Source: Actinomycetes bacterium
GTDB lineage: Bacteria > Actinomycetota > Acidimicrobiia > Acidimicrobiales > Ilumatobacteraceae
Length of the DNA stretch: 64,000 nt
Reading direction: 5' to 3'
NCBI GenBank assembly: GCA_025359865.1
Contig: JANYDH010000140.1
Span: 1-64,000 of the forward strand
Under the pieces are notes generated by a model. The model saw only the letters and a program-made list of their open reading frames with translations. It did no database searches and was not told where the DNA came from. A program made the position numbers and the translations under genes. Below, piece by piece: positions 23,810 through 32,386 of this stretch (the stretch's first letter is position 1; every line of letters starts with the position of its first letter).

Positions 23810-25719
23810 ACGACTTCTCCATCACTGACTCACCCGGGGCGGCAGATCCGGCGCCGACATCCGAGCCAGCTCTCGACCAGCAGCTCCGCCGCCACCTCGA
23901 TGTGCAGGCGTCGATGGTTCCGGTTGGCGACACTCCTGTCGAGACGGTGATACGACGCGGAGTAGAGCGACGCAATCGCCGACGCGCCACGGGCGGTGTA
24001 CTCGGCGTAGCCGCTATGGCGGTCACCGCCATCGTCGGCGTACAGGTGCTCTCGCAACCGACACCCCGGCGGATCACCACGGCCGCACCGGCAATCGACA
24101 CGAGCTCCACGCTGGACACGAACGCAACGCTGGACACAACACCTCGCGTTGACGAAACCACTCCCGAAATCAGCCAGGGTGTCTCCACCGCCAAGGCGTC
24201 GAATCTGGTGTGGAACCACGTCGTGCCCAACAGTGCTGAGGCGTTGGGCTTCACCTACTCGTTCCCCTTCGCCAGTGCGGCCACACCCGGCCCGTACTAC
24301 TCGTTCTCCACACAGCCAGGCGTGCAGAGTGATGTCGCGTACATCCCCACGATGTACCGGTCACAAGACGGGATCGCGTGGCAGGTGGTCTCCGATACTC
24401 CGGCCGCCAGCTCGTCGCGTACCTTCGACAGCTACGACGGCCACCTCTACTCGTTCGGCACGTCAGCCGCTAGCGGCGCGCTGGCAGATCAACCAGCCGG
24501 GCTCGACATCGAGTCCAGCGACGACCAGGGTCTCACCTGGACCAACACAACGCTGCCCGTCGACCTGCAAGCGCTCGCCGCGCTTCCCGGTGTGCAGCGC
24601 GTGAGCGGGGGATATCTCAGCATCGCTTCAGGCAGCGGCGGCGTGCTGGTAGCGGCCAAGCCGAACCTCGAGTTCGACCTCCACCTCCTTCGCCCTGATC
24701 AGGAAAGCAGCGGAGCCACGTACATGCCCGACGGTGTGCAAATCACGTCCGACGCGTTGTACGCATGGAGCGAGCTCGGCGTCGACCAGCAAGCCGTCGA
24801 CGCGTACTTCGCTCCGCCCCATCTGTTCTTCAGTCCGGACGGCTCATCGTTCACTGAGACGCTGTTCCCTCCGATCCCGAGCGGCCTACGCGCAGTGAGC
24901 GCGACGGTTTTCGCACTGTCTGACGGCTTTGCTCTGTCGACCGAGGAGAACGTTCCCGGACAGGACGTGTTCGTGTCGGAGCTGTCAATCAGCACCGATG
25001 GAACAACCTGGCATCCGGCAACCTCGCCGTTCGAGTACGTCCGCAAGATCAGCGAACTCGACGATGGCACGCTCGTTGCCTTTGCCTCCAGTGGGCCAGA
25101 TGGCATCGCCACCTCCACCGACCGTGGCATCACGTGGACGACGACCGAGACGCAATCGTTCCTCGCCACCGGTGATGGTGCATCGGCGAGCATCTACAGC
25201 GAGGATGGGGTGGTCGGCCCCAGCGGCATCACCGTGGTTGCGTCGATCAACCTTGATCCGTTCATCGCCGGTGGTCCGGTGTCGCTCACCCAGGATGGCA
25301 TCACCATGTCGCTGATCAGCAACGACGGCGAGTTCTTGTTCACCGACGCGGCCACCGATGCCGAACTCGGCAGGATGGACAACGCTTCCAACGTCAACAC
25401 CCGGGTCAACGACCAGACGGGCTCGATCGATCTACTCGCCATCGACGGCACCGTGCGTACCACGCTCACCAGCGACCAACAGAACCAACTGTGGAACGAG
25501 TCGAGCATCAGGTTTCCAGCGCGGCTGGTCTTGCTGCATTCGGCCGACGGTGTACAGTGGACACGAGACGACATCGATGAGATCGCCGGATTCACCGCCG
25601 TGTTCTCGAGCCTGCTGGCTACGCCGAGCGGTGTCTTGTTGACCGTGACTGACCCTGCCACGCGAAATGCTGACGGCTCGCCGCGCACCGTAGTGCTGGT
25701 GGGTACTCCCGGTAGCTGA
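23806..25719 (+). CDS. Single-pass membrane protein with extracellular BNR-like domain; putative anti-sigma partner
   Basis: A 637-residue protein. Residues 1-60 are cytosolic and charged, 62-83 form a membrane helix (GGVLGVAAMAVTAIVGVQVL), 88-125 a Thr-rich linker, and the remainder a beta-rich exterior domain with propeller-like repeats (IESSDDQGLTW, FFSPDGSSF, ISTDGTTWHP, ATSTDRGITWT). ATG 23806 overlaps the sigma-factor stop. The layout matches ECF sigma/membrane anti-sigma pairs, but the cytosolic part has no His-Cys-Cys zinc anti-sigma motif, so binding to the sigma factor is inference from coupling only. It could sense an extracellular ligand. Confidence 0.7.
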   Translation: MNDFSITDSPGAADPAPTSEPALDQQLRRHLDVQASMVPVGDTPVETVIRRGVERRNRRRATGGVLGVAAMAVTAIVGVQVLSQPTPRRITTAAPAIDTSSTLDTNATLDTTPRVDETTPEISQGVSTAKASNLVWNHVVPNSAEALGFTYSFPFASAATPGPYYSFSTQPGVQSDVAYIPTMYRSQDGIAWQVVSDTPAASSSRTFDSYDGHLYSFGTSAASGALADQPAGLDIESSDDQGLTWTNTTLPVDLQALAALPGVQRVSGGYLSIASGSGGVLVAAKPNLEFDLHLLRPDQESSGATYMPDGVQITSDALYAWSELGVDQQAVDAYFAPPHLFFSPDGSSFTETLFPPIPSGLRAVSATVFALSDGFALSTEENVPGQDVFVSELSISTDGTTWHPATSPFEYVRKISELDDGTLVAFASSGPDGIATSTDRGITWTTTETQSFLATGDGASASIYSEDGVVGPSGITVVASINLDPFIAGGPVSLTQDGITMSLISNDGEFLFTDAATDAELGRMDNASNVNTRVNDQTGSIDLLAIDGTVRTTLTSDQQNQLWNESSIRFPARLVLLHSADGVQWTRDDIDEIAGFTAVFSSLLATPSGVLLTVTDPATRNADGSPRTVVLVGTPGS

Positions 25720-25732
25720 CCGCGCAAGAGGT

Positions 25733-26893
25733 TCAGCCGCCGACGAGCGACCGGCCGACGATTTCTTTCATGATCTCGGTGGTTCCGCCGTAAATGGTCT
25801 GGATTCGGCTGTCGGCCCATGCCCGCGCAATGGGGTACTCGCGCATGTATCCGTAGCCGCCGTGCAACTGCACACAACGATCGACCACCTTGTTCTGTAG
25901 CTCGGTACACCAGTATTTGGCAGCGGCCGACTGCTCAGCTGTGAGCGCTCGGTCGCCGTGCAACTCGATGCATCGGTCGACGTACACCTGTGCGGTCTGG
26001 GTCTCGGTGTGCAGTTCGGCGAGTAGGAACTTCGAATGCTGGAACTGGGCGACCGGTTGACCGAACGCGATTCGGTTCTTGGTGTAGTCGATTGTCCACT
26101 CGATGGCTGCCTTCGCCACTGCTACCGCGCCGACCGCAATGCCGAGTCGCTCCTGGGCCAGGTTGGTCATCAGATAGAAGAAGCCCTTGCCCTCCTCGCC
26201 CAGCAGGTTCGCGACAGGAACCTCCACATCGCTGAAGAACAGCTCTGCGGTGTCTTGCGCGTGCATGCCGATCTTGTCCAGGTTCCGGCCACGCTCGAAC
26301 CCGGGCATTCCACGCTCGAGGATCAGCAAACTCATCCCCCGATGTGCCTGTGCCGGATCGGTCTTGACGACGGTGATCACGAGGTCGCTGTTGATCCCAT
26401 TGGAGATGAACGTCTTGGAACCATTCACCACAAAGGTGTCACCGTGGCGCTTCGCTGTGGACTTCACACCCGCCAGGTCGCTGCCGGTGTTCGGTTCGGT
26501 CATTGCGATGGCGCCGATCAGTTGACCATTCACCATCCCCGGGAGCCACCGCCGCTTCTGCTCGTCGGTGCACAGTTCGATGAAGTACGGCAGCACGATG
26601 TCGTTGTGCAGCGTCATCCCGTTGGCGCTGCCGATCACCCCGGTGTAGCCGATCTCCTCGGCCATGATCGCCGCAAACCGGTAGTCGGCGGTCCCTCCCC
26701 CGCCGTACTGCTCCGGCACCGTCAATCCGAGGAACCCGTGAGCACCGGCCTCCAGCCAGATGCTGCGCGGTGTGATCTGGTCGAGCTCCCATTGCTCATG
26801 ATTGGGTACTACTTCGTGGTCGAGCCAGTTGCGGAACGCGGTGCGGAACTGGTGGTGCTCGTCGGCAAAGAGTGTTCGGGGGATCGCCTGCAT
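25733..26893 (-). CDS. Acyl-CoA dehydrogenase
   Basis: A 386-residue member of the family, oxidising acyl-CoA with FAD and ETF. Family blocks: LTVPEQYGGGGTADYRFAAI, AMTEPNTGSDLAGV, NGSKTFISNGINSDLVI, LDKIGMHAQDTAELFFSDV, LHGGYGYMREYPIARAWADS and IYGGTTEIMKEIVGRSL. The position of the short-chain catalytic Glu is Gly here (IYGGT), as in long-chain and isovaleryl types, where the base is an earlier Glu. That and QDTAELFF suggest a long or branched substrate. It stands alone, convergent with the sigma-factor operon. 44 bp separate it from the membrane protein gene upstream on the same strand. Confidence 0.92.
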   Translation of the reverse strand: MQAIPRTLFADEHHQFRTAFRNWLDHEVVPNHEQWELDQITPRSIWLEAGAHGFLGLTVPEQYGGGGTADYRFAAIMAEEIGYTGVIGSANGMTLHNDIVLPYFIELCTDEQKRRWLPGMVNGQLIGAIAMTEPNTGSDLAGVKSTAKRHGDTFVVNGSKTFISNGINSDLVITVVKTDPAQAHRGMSLLILERGMPGFERGRNLDKIGMHAQDTAELFFSDVEVPVANLLGEEGKGFFYLMTNLAQERLGIAVGAVAVAKAAIEWTIDYTKNRIAFGQPVAQFQHSKFLLAELHTETQTAQVYVDRCIELHGDRALTAEQSAAAKYWCTELQNKVVDRCVQLHGGYGYMREYPIARAWADSRIQTIYGGTTEIMKEIVGRSLVGG

Positions 26894-26937
26894 ACGGCCA
26901 CGCTATGCGTCGCAGCGCAGGTTCGCGGGTCTCGGTC

Positions 26938-27804
26938 TCAGCCGGCGAGGACCGCCCGTGCGACCAGGTCGGTGCCGAACGCCGTGAGGATCGCCAGGTA
27001 GAGCAACCCGGTAGCCGCCATGACGGCCGAGTAGTACCGCTCCTTCAACGCGGCGCGGGTGACGAACACCAACACGATGGTAGTGATCGCGCATGCGGCC
27101 CAGAACCAGCCGAGCGTGCCATTCCACCCGTCATCGATGGTGCCGGACCACACCGAGAACATACCGATCGGCAACAGCAGCGAGACCACTTCGATCGGCC
27201 AGACGAAGCCGAGCGCACGGACGAGTTCGTTGAGGTGCTTGCGCGGTAGGCCGGGCTGTACGAGGTACCAGTGGCCGAGCAGCATTGCATCGGTGACGGC
27301 GCCAAGAAACGCCGCACCGGCGAACGTACGCAGCAGCGACACTGAGAGATGGCCCGCTCCCCCGGAACTGGCATCGATGCCAGCGGCGACCAGACCGACA
27401 CAGCCGATCAGCGGGGCAGCCAGGTCGGCCGAAGGCGGAAACTCGCGCCCGCTTCGCGATCCGGTATTTCCTTCGCGGTCGATTCCCGTCATCACCGCAA
27501 CCCGCTCGGTGCGACGGTCGTGCTCGGCATCGCCTCCCGTGACACCTGCACGACGGCGAACGACCGACAGCACGAACGCAGCAAGCGCAGCAAACGCCAC
27601 ACCGGCACCGGCTAGTTCACGTACGGGCACCGTACCGAACCGAAGGCCGCTGGCGACCCCGGCGGCGGCCAGCAGCATGAACGTGGCGCGCAGCAGCCAG
27701 CCGTATCCGATACCGACTTCGCGGTGCCGGGTAGTGACCCACAGGAAGAACAGGCCGCCGACCGACCACTGCAGCAGTACCGTGGCGGCATCGAGACGAA
27801 TCAC
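26938..27804 (-). CDS. Conserved membrane protein of unknown function
   Basis: A 288-residue protein with about eight hydrophobic helices and a polar, Arg/Glu-rich loop at residues 88-123. GTG at 27804 is the only start giving the full first helix (LLQWSVGGLFFLWVTTRH). Notable is AVTDAMLLGHWYLVQPGLPR in a helix-loop, with His and Trp that could bind a cofactor, and KERYYSAVMAATGLLYLAIL in the last hairpin. I do not recognise a named family. It may be co-transcribed with the acyl-CoA dehydrogenase downstream. Divergent from a lipoprotein gene. Confidence 0.7.
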   Translation of the reverse strand: MIRLDAATVLLQWSVGGLFFLWVTTRHREVGIGYGWLLRATFMLLAAAGVASGLRFGTVPVRELAGAGVAFAALAAFVLSVVRRRAGVTGGDAEHDRRTERVAVMTGIDREGNTGSRSGREFPPSADLAAPLIGCVGLVAAGIDASSGGAGHLSVSLLRTFAGAAFLGAVTDAMLLGHWYLVQPGLPRKHLNELVRALGFVWPIEVVSLLLPIGMFSVWSGTIDDGWNGTLGWFWAACAITTIVLVFVTRAALKERYYSAVMAATGLLYLAILTAFGTDLVARAVLAG

Positions 27805-27904
27805 GGCTGGCAGGTTAACTGGCGGCCCCGGAAGCGGTCGATGCGACCATCGGCATGGCCAAACGGGTGCGATGGGTCCGCCGCTCCCCTACGATCCCCC
27901 GGTG

Positions 27905-28597
27905 ATGTCACGTCGCGCCTCGTCGATCACCGTTGCCCGTGTCGTTCGGCGAGACTGCCTCCTGCCCTTCGTAGCGGCGGTACTGGCGGCGCTGATGATG
28001 CTGGCCATGACCGGGTGCATGACTGGTGAGCGGCCGACGCTCAACACTGCTCCCACCGCTGCTGGCGTCGCCACGGGTGACCCTGCGATCGACGCTGTGC
28101 TGACGCTGCTCGACGGTGTGTCGAACGCGGTGCTCACTGCCGACTACACCTCCACCTTGGCGTTCAACGGTGCAGTCACTCGGTTACAGGTGTCGCAGTC
28201 GTCGCCCACGCGGCGCAGCGTCACCATCGGCGACGTCCGCTATCACGTCGACGGTGGCGACACCCAGACCTGTCATGTGTCCACCGGTGCCTGCCGGCCG
28301 GGCACGGATACTGCAGCGGTCAGCGATACCGGGGTCACCGTCGACTTCGCGTTCGGCGACATAGCCAGACGATTGCGCCGCGATGCGTCGGCACGAGTTG
28401 CGGCTACCGAGGGTTCGCAATCGACGATCGGTGGCCAGAACGCCACATGCGTTGGCGTTCCGGTCACCGGTGGCACAAAGACCTACTGCGTGTTCGCCGA
28501 TGGTGTGCTGGCCAGGTTCGTCGGCGGCGATGTCACCATCGAACTGTCGGGCTACCTACCAACGGCAACCGAAAGTCTGTTCACCACCGACGGCTGA
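27905..28597 (+). CDS. Predicted lipoprotein
   Basis: A 230-residue exported protein: basic N-terminus, hydrophobic stretch (LLPFVAAVLAALMMLA) and lipobox MTGC near residue 38, so lipid anchoring to the membrane is expected. The mature part is a beta-rich domain with paired cysteines (QTCHVSTGACRPG; ATCVGVPV ... KTYCVFAD), resembling the LppX/LprG-like arrangement only in general outline. An upstream frame remains open but is non-coding in character; ATG 27905 (or GTG 27902) is the sensible start. Function unknown. Confidence 0.7.
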   Translation: MSRRASSITVARVVRRDCLLPFVAAVLAALMMLAMTGCMTGERPTLNTAPTAAGVATGDPAIDAVLTLLDGVSNAVLTADYTSTLAFNGAVTRLQVSQSSPTRRSVTIGDVRYHVDGGDTQTCHVSTGACRPGTDTAAVSDTGVTVDFAFGDIARRLRRDASARVAATEGSQSTIGGQNATCVGVPVTGGTKTYCVFADGVLARFVGGDVTIELSGYLPTATESLFTTDG

Positions 28598-28611
28598 CCC
28601 GTTCCGCCGAA

Positions 28612-29988
28612 TCAGTCCGCGATCCAGCTGCCGTGGAAGCCGTGCGGCACGCGCTGGGGCAACGGGACGCGCGCAATCGGTGCGGCGTCCATGTGATTCG
28701 CGTCGAGCACGACGAAGTCGGACGAGTCGGTGGCCTTGTCGTAGACGAACGTGACAAGGTATCCCTCATCTTCGCCAGCAGCGTCGCTTGCCGGCACGAA
28801 CACCGGCTCTCCCGACGAAGAAGAGGGGCCGAAGTCATGTCGTGTCTGTGTACCGGTCTGGAGGTCGTACTTCACCAGGCCGGTCGGTGAGTCCATCCCC
28901 TCCGCAGCGCCAGGGCGCGGGCCGACGGCCCATCCGAATCGATTCGTCAGGCCGGTACGGCGATCGTCGATCCGTGGAAACGCGTGTGCTGCATCGTCGA
29001 GTTGCTCCTCGTGCACTTGGCCTGTGGCAAGGTCGAACCGCCACCGCCACAGGTAGCACGGCTCGAACGCATCGGGTCCGCCCTTCCACATCGAGGCATG
29101 CCGGCCAGCATCGAGGTACACATGCTCGCCTTGATCGTCGATCGTGTCCCACGCGTTCATGATGTGGAACACGTAGCACAGGTCGACATCAAACCAACGC
29201 GGCTGCTCGCCCCGTAACGCCCGGTCACGATGCAGCAACCCGATGCGCGCGCCGTAGCTCTCGCGCCACATGAATGGCATCGAACCCTTCAGTGCTTCGT
29301 CGAGATCGAACACCACGGGCATGTCGAGGAAGATCGCGTAGTTCCGGCTGATCGCGAAGTCGTGCACCATCGTCGGTCCTGGCACGTCGATCGGCTGACA
29401 GTGGATCAGGTTTCCGGCCGCATCGGCAATGTGATAGGTGACGTATGGCGCGCTGATCAGTTCGTATCCGAAGAAGTGCATCTCGCCGGTCTCGGGGCAC
29501 ACGTGCGGATGAGCGGTGAACGGGGTGTGCAGCTTTCCGCCGAAATCGTACGGTCCCATTGTGTCGAGGTCGGGCGAGATCTCGTTGGGCAGGCTGCCCT
29601 CTTCAAGCGCAAGAATCCGCCCGGCGTGACGCACGACATGGGTGTTGGCCAGGCCAACGGTGAGGTCGGCCGTGCCGGTCGACATGTCCATCCGGTCGGC
29701 GCCCGCAAGCGTCTTGGTCTGCACCCAACGGTTGCGGTACCACTCGGCTTTGCCGTCGAGCAGGCGGATCCCGTGCAGCATCCCGTCGCCGGCGAACCAG
29801 TGCATGGTCGGGCCGTTCTTCGGATTGGCACCGTTGCGGATGTAGCGGCCATTCAACTCGGCGGGAATGGCGCCTTGGACGGCAAGGTCGAACGCTTCGA
29901 CCTCGGCCATGACGGGCGCGTAGTTCCCGCGCATGTGGAACGGCAGCGAAGCGGCCTCGGACGTGGATACATCATCAAGTGCTGTCAT
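28612..29988 (-). CDS. Carotenoid cleavage oxygenase family protein
   Basis: A 458-residue non-heme iron dioxygenase of the RPE65/CCD family that cleaves carotenoids or other conjugated double bonds. Near the N-terminus are GRYIRNGANPKNG and HWFAGDGMLHGI. The four iron-binding His can be seen as HPHVCPETGE, MVHDFAISRNY, FHIMNAWD and the final GFHGSWI; the second-shell Glu follows. Length matches the family. ATG 29988 is preferred to 30018, which adds a Cys-rich non-family extension. No carotenoid synthesis genes lie nearby except an FAD amine oxidase at 42.4 kb. Substrate unknown. Confidence 0.9.
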   Translation of the reverse strand: MTALDDVSTSEAASLPFHMRGNYAPVMAEVEAFDLAVQGAIPAELNGRYIRNGANPKNGPTMHWFAGDGMLHGIRLLDGKAEWYRNRWVQTKTLAGADRMDMSTGTADLTVGLANTHVVRHAGRILALEEGSLPNEISPDLDTMGPYDFGGKLHTPFTAHPHVCPETGEMHFFGYELISAPYVTYHIADAAGNLIHCQPIDVPGPTMVHDFAISRNYAIFLDMPVVFDLDEALKGSMPFMWRESYGARIGLLHRDRALRGEQPRWFDVDLCYVFHIMNAWDTIDDQGEHVYLDAGRHASMWKGGPDAFEPCYLWRWRFDLATGQVHEEQLDDAAHAFPRIDDRRTGLTNRFGWAVGPRPGAAEGMDSPTGLVKYDLQTGTQTRHDFGPSSSSGEPVFVPASDAAGEDEGYLVTFVYDKATDSSDFVVLDANHMDAAPIARVPLPQRVPHGFHGSWIAD

Positions 29989-30052
29989 CGTGCAAGTGTC
30001 GCACCCTGTGTCAAGCAATGGATAGTCGGAGCCGGTCGCACGCCGTCTCCCA

Positions 30053-31165
30053 TCAGAGGGCGACGAGCGCGTGGTTGGCGTGGTTCAGCGCCAACGGACC
30101 GTCGTTCGTGGCAACGACGATGTCTTCCAGCCGCATGCCCCACCGACCTGGAATGTAGATCCCGGGCTCGACACTGAACGCGTGTCCGGCGGCCAACGGC
30201 AACTCGTTGCCCTCCACCATGTACGGGTCCTCGTGGGCCTCCATGCCGATGCCGTGCCCAGTGCGATGCACGAAGTAGTCGCCGAATCCGGCCGCAGCAA
30301 TGATCCGACGCGAGGCCCGGTCGACCTCTTGGCACGGCGCCCCGACCACGCCGGCCGCAACTCCGGCGGCCTGCGCCTCGTGTAGCACTGCGTATGCCTC
30401 GGCGATCTCGGCTGACGGCTCGCCGGTGTAGACGCACCGAGTGATGTCGCTGCAGTAGCCGGCCATGGTGCCACCGAAGTCGGTGAGCACGATCTCGCCT
30501 TCGCGGATCACACGGTCGCCCGCATGATGATGCGGCGACGCTGCATTCTCGCCAGCCGCGACGATTGCAAAGTTGACCTTGTCGTGGCCCTCGGCAATGA
30601 GACGGGCAGAGATGTCGGCACTGACTGCTGCCTCGGTCCGACCCACGAGCGCGATCTCGCCCGCGTGCAGTTGTGCTGCCACACGATCGGCCGCCGCACC
30701 CGCCGCCTGCAGTGCCGCCACCTCAGCTGCGTCTTTGCGCATCCGTAACTCGTTCATCACGAGGTTCGATCGCACATACCGGGTGCCTTGCCACAGTGGC
30801 AGCAGGTCGACCAGGAACCTCGCCCACATCGTGTCACCGATTGCGGCAACTGCGGGCGCTGCCACCAGTGTGCTGACGATTGCGACCGGGTCGTCGGTCT
30901 CGCCCCACGTGAGCATCGTGAACACACCAGGCTGGGCGACAACCCGTGGGGCCTCGAGCCGCGGAATCACCAATGTCGCGTCACCGTCGCGCGGAACCAC
31001 GAGCATGGTCAGCCGTTCCAACGGCATCGCCTCGTAGCCGGTGAGGTACGGCAAGTCGCTCCCGACCGACACGAGCAACACGTCGGCACCAGCACTAGCG
31101 AGGGCGTGGCGAGCGCGCCGAACCCTGTCGGCGAACACGATGGTGGTAGCGGCTGCGAGCGTCAT
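30053..31165 (-). CDS. M24-family metallopeptidase, Xaa-Pro aminopeptidase-like
   Basis: A 370-residue protein with an N-terminal creatinase-type domain (residues 1-130) and a C-terminal pita-bread catalytic domain. The five metal ligands are visible: Asp in LTDFGGTMAG, Asp in CSDITRCVY, His in GHGIGMEAHEDPY, Glu in EPGIYIPGRWG and Glu in MRLEDIVVA. This matches dinuclear-metal prolidases and Xaa-Pro aminopeptidases, releasing an N-terminal residue before Pro or cleaving X-Pro dipeptides. It lies 64 bp from the carotenoid oxygenase gene on the same strand and 41 bp from pirin upstream. Confidence 0.88.
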   Translation of the reverse strand: MTLAAATTIVFADRVRRARHALASAGADVLLVSVGSDLPYLTGYEAMPLERLTMLVVPRDGDATLVIPRLEAPRVVAQPGVFTMLTWGETDDPVAIVSTLVAAPAVAAIGDTMWARFLVDLLPLWQGTRYVRSNLVMNELRMRKDAAEVAALQAAGAAADRVAAQLHAGEIALVGRTEAAVSADISARLIAEGHDKVNFAIVAAGENAASPHHHAGDRVIREGEIVLTDFGGTMAGYCSDITRCVYTGEPSAEIAEAYAVLHEAQAAGVAAGVVGAPCQEVDRASRRIIAAAGFGDYFVHRTGHGIGMEAHEDPYMVEGNELPLAAGHAFSVEPGIYIPGRWGMRLEDIVVATNDGPLALNHANHALVAL

Positions 31166-31206
31166 CTACCCAGTGTGCCAGCGCGCACGGGTACCACGAC
31201 GACTTG

Positions 31207-32103
31207 TCAGCCCGCGTTGTCGAGTGGGGCGATGCTGCCGAGGCGACCGGCCGAGTAATCGTCGAATGCTTGCTCGATCTCGTCGCGGGTGTTCATCACG
31301 AACGGGCCGTAGCGAGCGATCGGCTCACCGAGCGGCTGGCCGCCGAGTAGGAGCACTTCGGCGCCAGTGCCCTTACCTGCGTCGGACCGCACGACGACCG
31401 ATCCGGCCGACCGTTCGAGCACCACCATCTGTCCGTCGACCACTTCGACGTCGTTGACCCAGACGGTGCCACCGAACACGTGCACCAACGCAGTGTGACC
31501 ATCTGCGGGCGTCCATTCGATCGAGTCGCCCGGGGCCACTGTCACGTGCGCGTACGTCACCGGACTCGTCGATTCGACCGGGCCCGTCGCACCGCCAACC
31601 TCGCCGGCAACGACACGAACTGTCGACCCCCCGGCCGTCGAAGTAGTGGCCAGTTCGTCGGGCCCGAAACCCTGATATCGCGGCCGGATCATCTTGTCGG
31701 CGGCACGCAAGTTGACCCACAACTGAAAGCCATGTACCCGTCCTCCGTTGAGTTGGATCTCGGTCGTCGGCATCTCGCTGTGCACAACGCCGGATCCAGC
31801 CGTCATCCACTGAACCCCACCGGGCACGATCACCCCATGGCCGCCGGTGGAGTCACGGTGTTCCATCGCTCCATCCAGCAGATACGTCACGGTCTCGAAT
31901 CCGCGATGCGGATGGTCGGGCGCCCCGACGGCTTTGCCCGGTGCGTAGTCGGTGGGGCCCATCTCGTCGAGCAACAGGAATGGGTCGATCTGCTCGAGCG
32001 AGGCCGATGGGAACGGGCGGCGGACGATGAATCCCCCGCCCTCGGTCTGACGGTGTGCCGTGACGACGCCGGCAACCGGCCGAGTTTGTAGTGATGTACT
32101 CAT
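31207..32103 (-). CDS. Pirin family protein
   Basis: A 298-residue double-cupin protein. The metal site in the N-terminal cupin is intact: HPHRGFETVTYLLDG supplies two His and VVHSEMPT the third His and the Glu. LWVNLRAADKMIRPRYQGF starts the second half, as in other pirins. Bacterial pirins act as quercetinase-like dioxygenases or bind metabolic enzymes such as pyruvate dehydrogenase E1; the nearby E2/E3/lipoyl operon makes that second role worth noting, as inference only. Followed downstream by the M24 peptidase. Confidence 0.9.
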   Translation of the reverse strand: MSTSLQTRPVAGVVTAHRQTEGGGFIVRRPFPSASLEQIDPFLLLDEMGPTDYAPGKAVGAPDHPHRGFETVTYLLDGAMEHRDSTGGHGVIVPGGVQWMTAGSGVVHSEMPTTEIQLNGGRVHGFQLWVNLRAADKMIRPRYQGFGPDELATTSTAGGSTVRVVAGEVGGATGPVESTSPVTYAHVTVAPGDSIEWTPADGHTALVHVFGGTVWVNDVEVVDGQMVVLERSAGSVVVRSDAGKGTGAEVLLLGGQPLGEPIARYGPFVMNTRDEIEQAFDDYSAGRLGSIAPLDNAG

Positions 32104-32132
32104 GAGTACAGGCTAGCTGAATATCATTGCGC

Positions 32133-32170
32133 CCGCAACTAGTTGGCGCCGCTTCTGCTCAGTGCAGCGT
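32133..32170 (-). repeat. Partial duplication of the lipA 3' end
   Basis: 38 bp matching 32349-32386 with about four mismatches, offset by 216 bp in direct orientation. Read on the minus strand it encodes ALSRSGAN and a stop, against ALSRRGAN and a stop in the real gene, so the reading frame and stop are kept. Between the two copies lies dispersed repeat B. This is the pattern left when an element integrates at a gene end and carries a replacement 3' end. Confidence 0.7.
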
Positions 32171-32191
32171 CGGCGACTGACAGCCCGCCTT

Positions 32192-32265
32192 CCGGACCTT
32201 CCCGTTGTTGCGGTGCCGAGTCGCGTCGAGTTATCGGGGCTGGCGACATGAAAATCGACGCGATC
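32192..32265 (+). repeat. Dispersed repeat B, copy 1
   Basis: 74 bp identical at about 70 positions to 62570-62643, with weaker similarity continuing about 40 bp further (GGTCACTGA block). The core includes GTCGCGTCGAGTTATCGGGG. Conservation is strongest before an ATG shared by both copies, so it is not coding conservation. It is bracketed here by the duplicated lipA end. Function unknown: a mobile repeat or a structured RNA. Confidence 0.75.
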
Positions 32266-32348
32266 AGCCCTGCAGGGGCGGGGCCGCGGTCACTGATGCA
32301 GGCCGGTCTCCATCACGAGCAATCTGCGCGCAACGAAGCCGCATGCAA

Positions 32349-32386
32349 CCGCAACTAGTTGGCGCCACGTCGGCTCAGTGCAGCCT
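32349..32386 (-). repeat. lipA 3' end, second member of the direct repeat
   Basis: Contains the last codons and stop of lipBA (stop at 32355-32357) and the bases just after it. Pairs with 32133-32170. The identical cores are GCAACTAGTTGGCGCC and GCTCAGTGCAGC. Confidence 0.7.
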
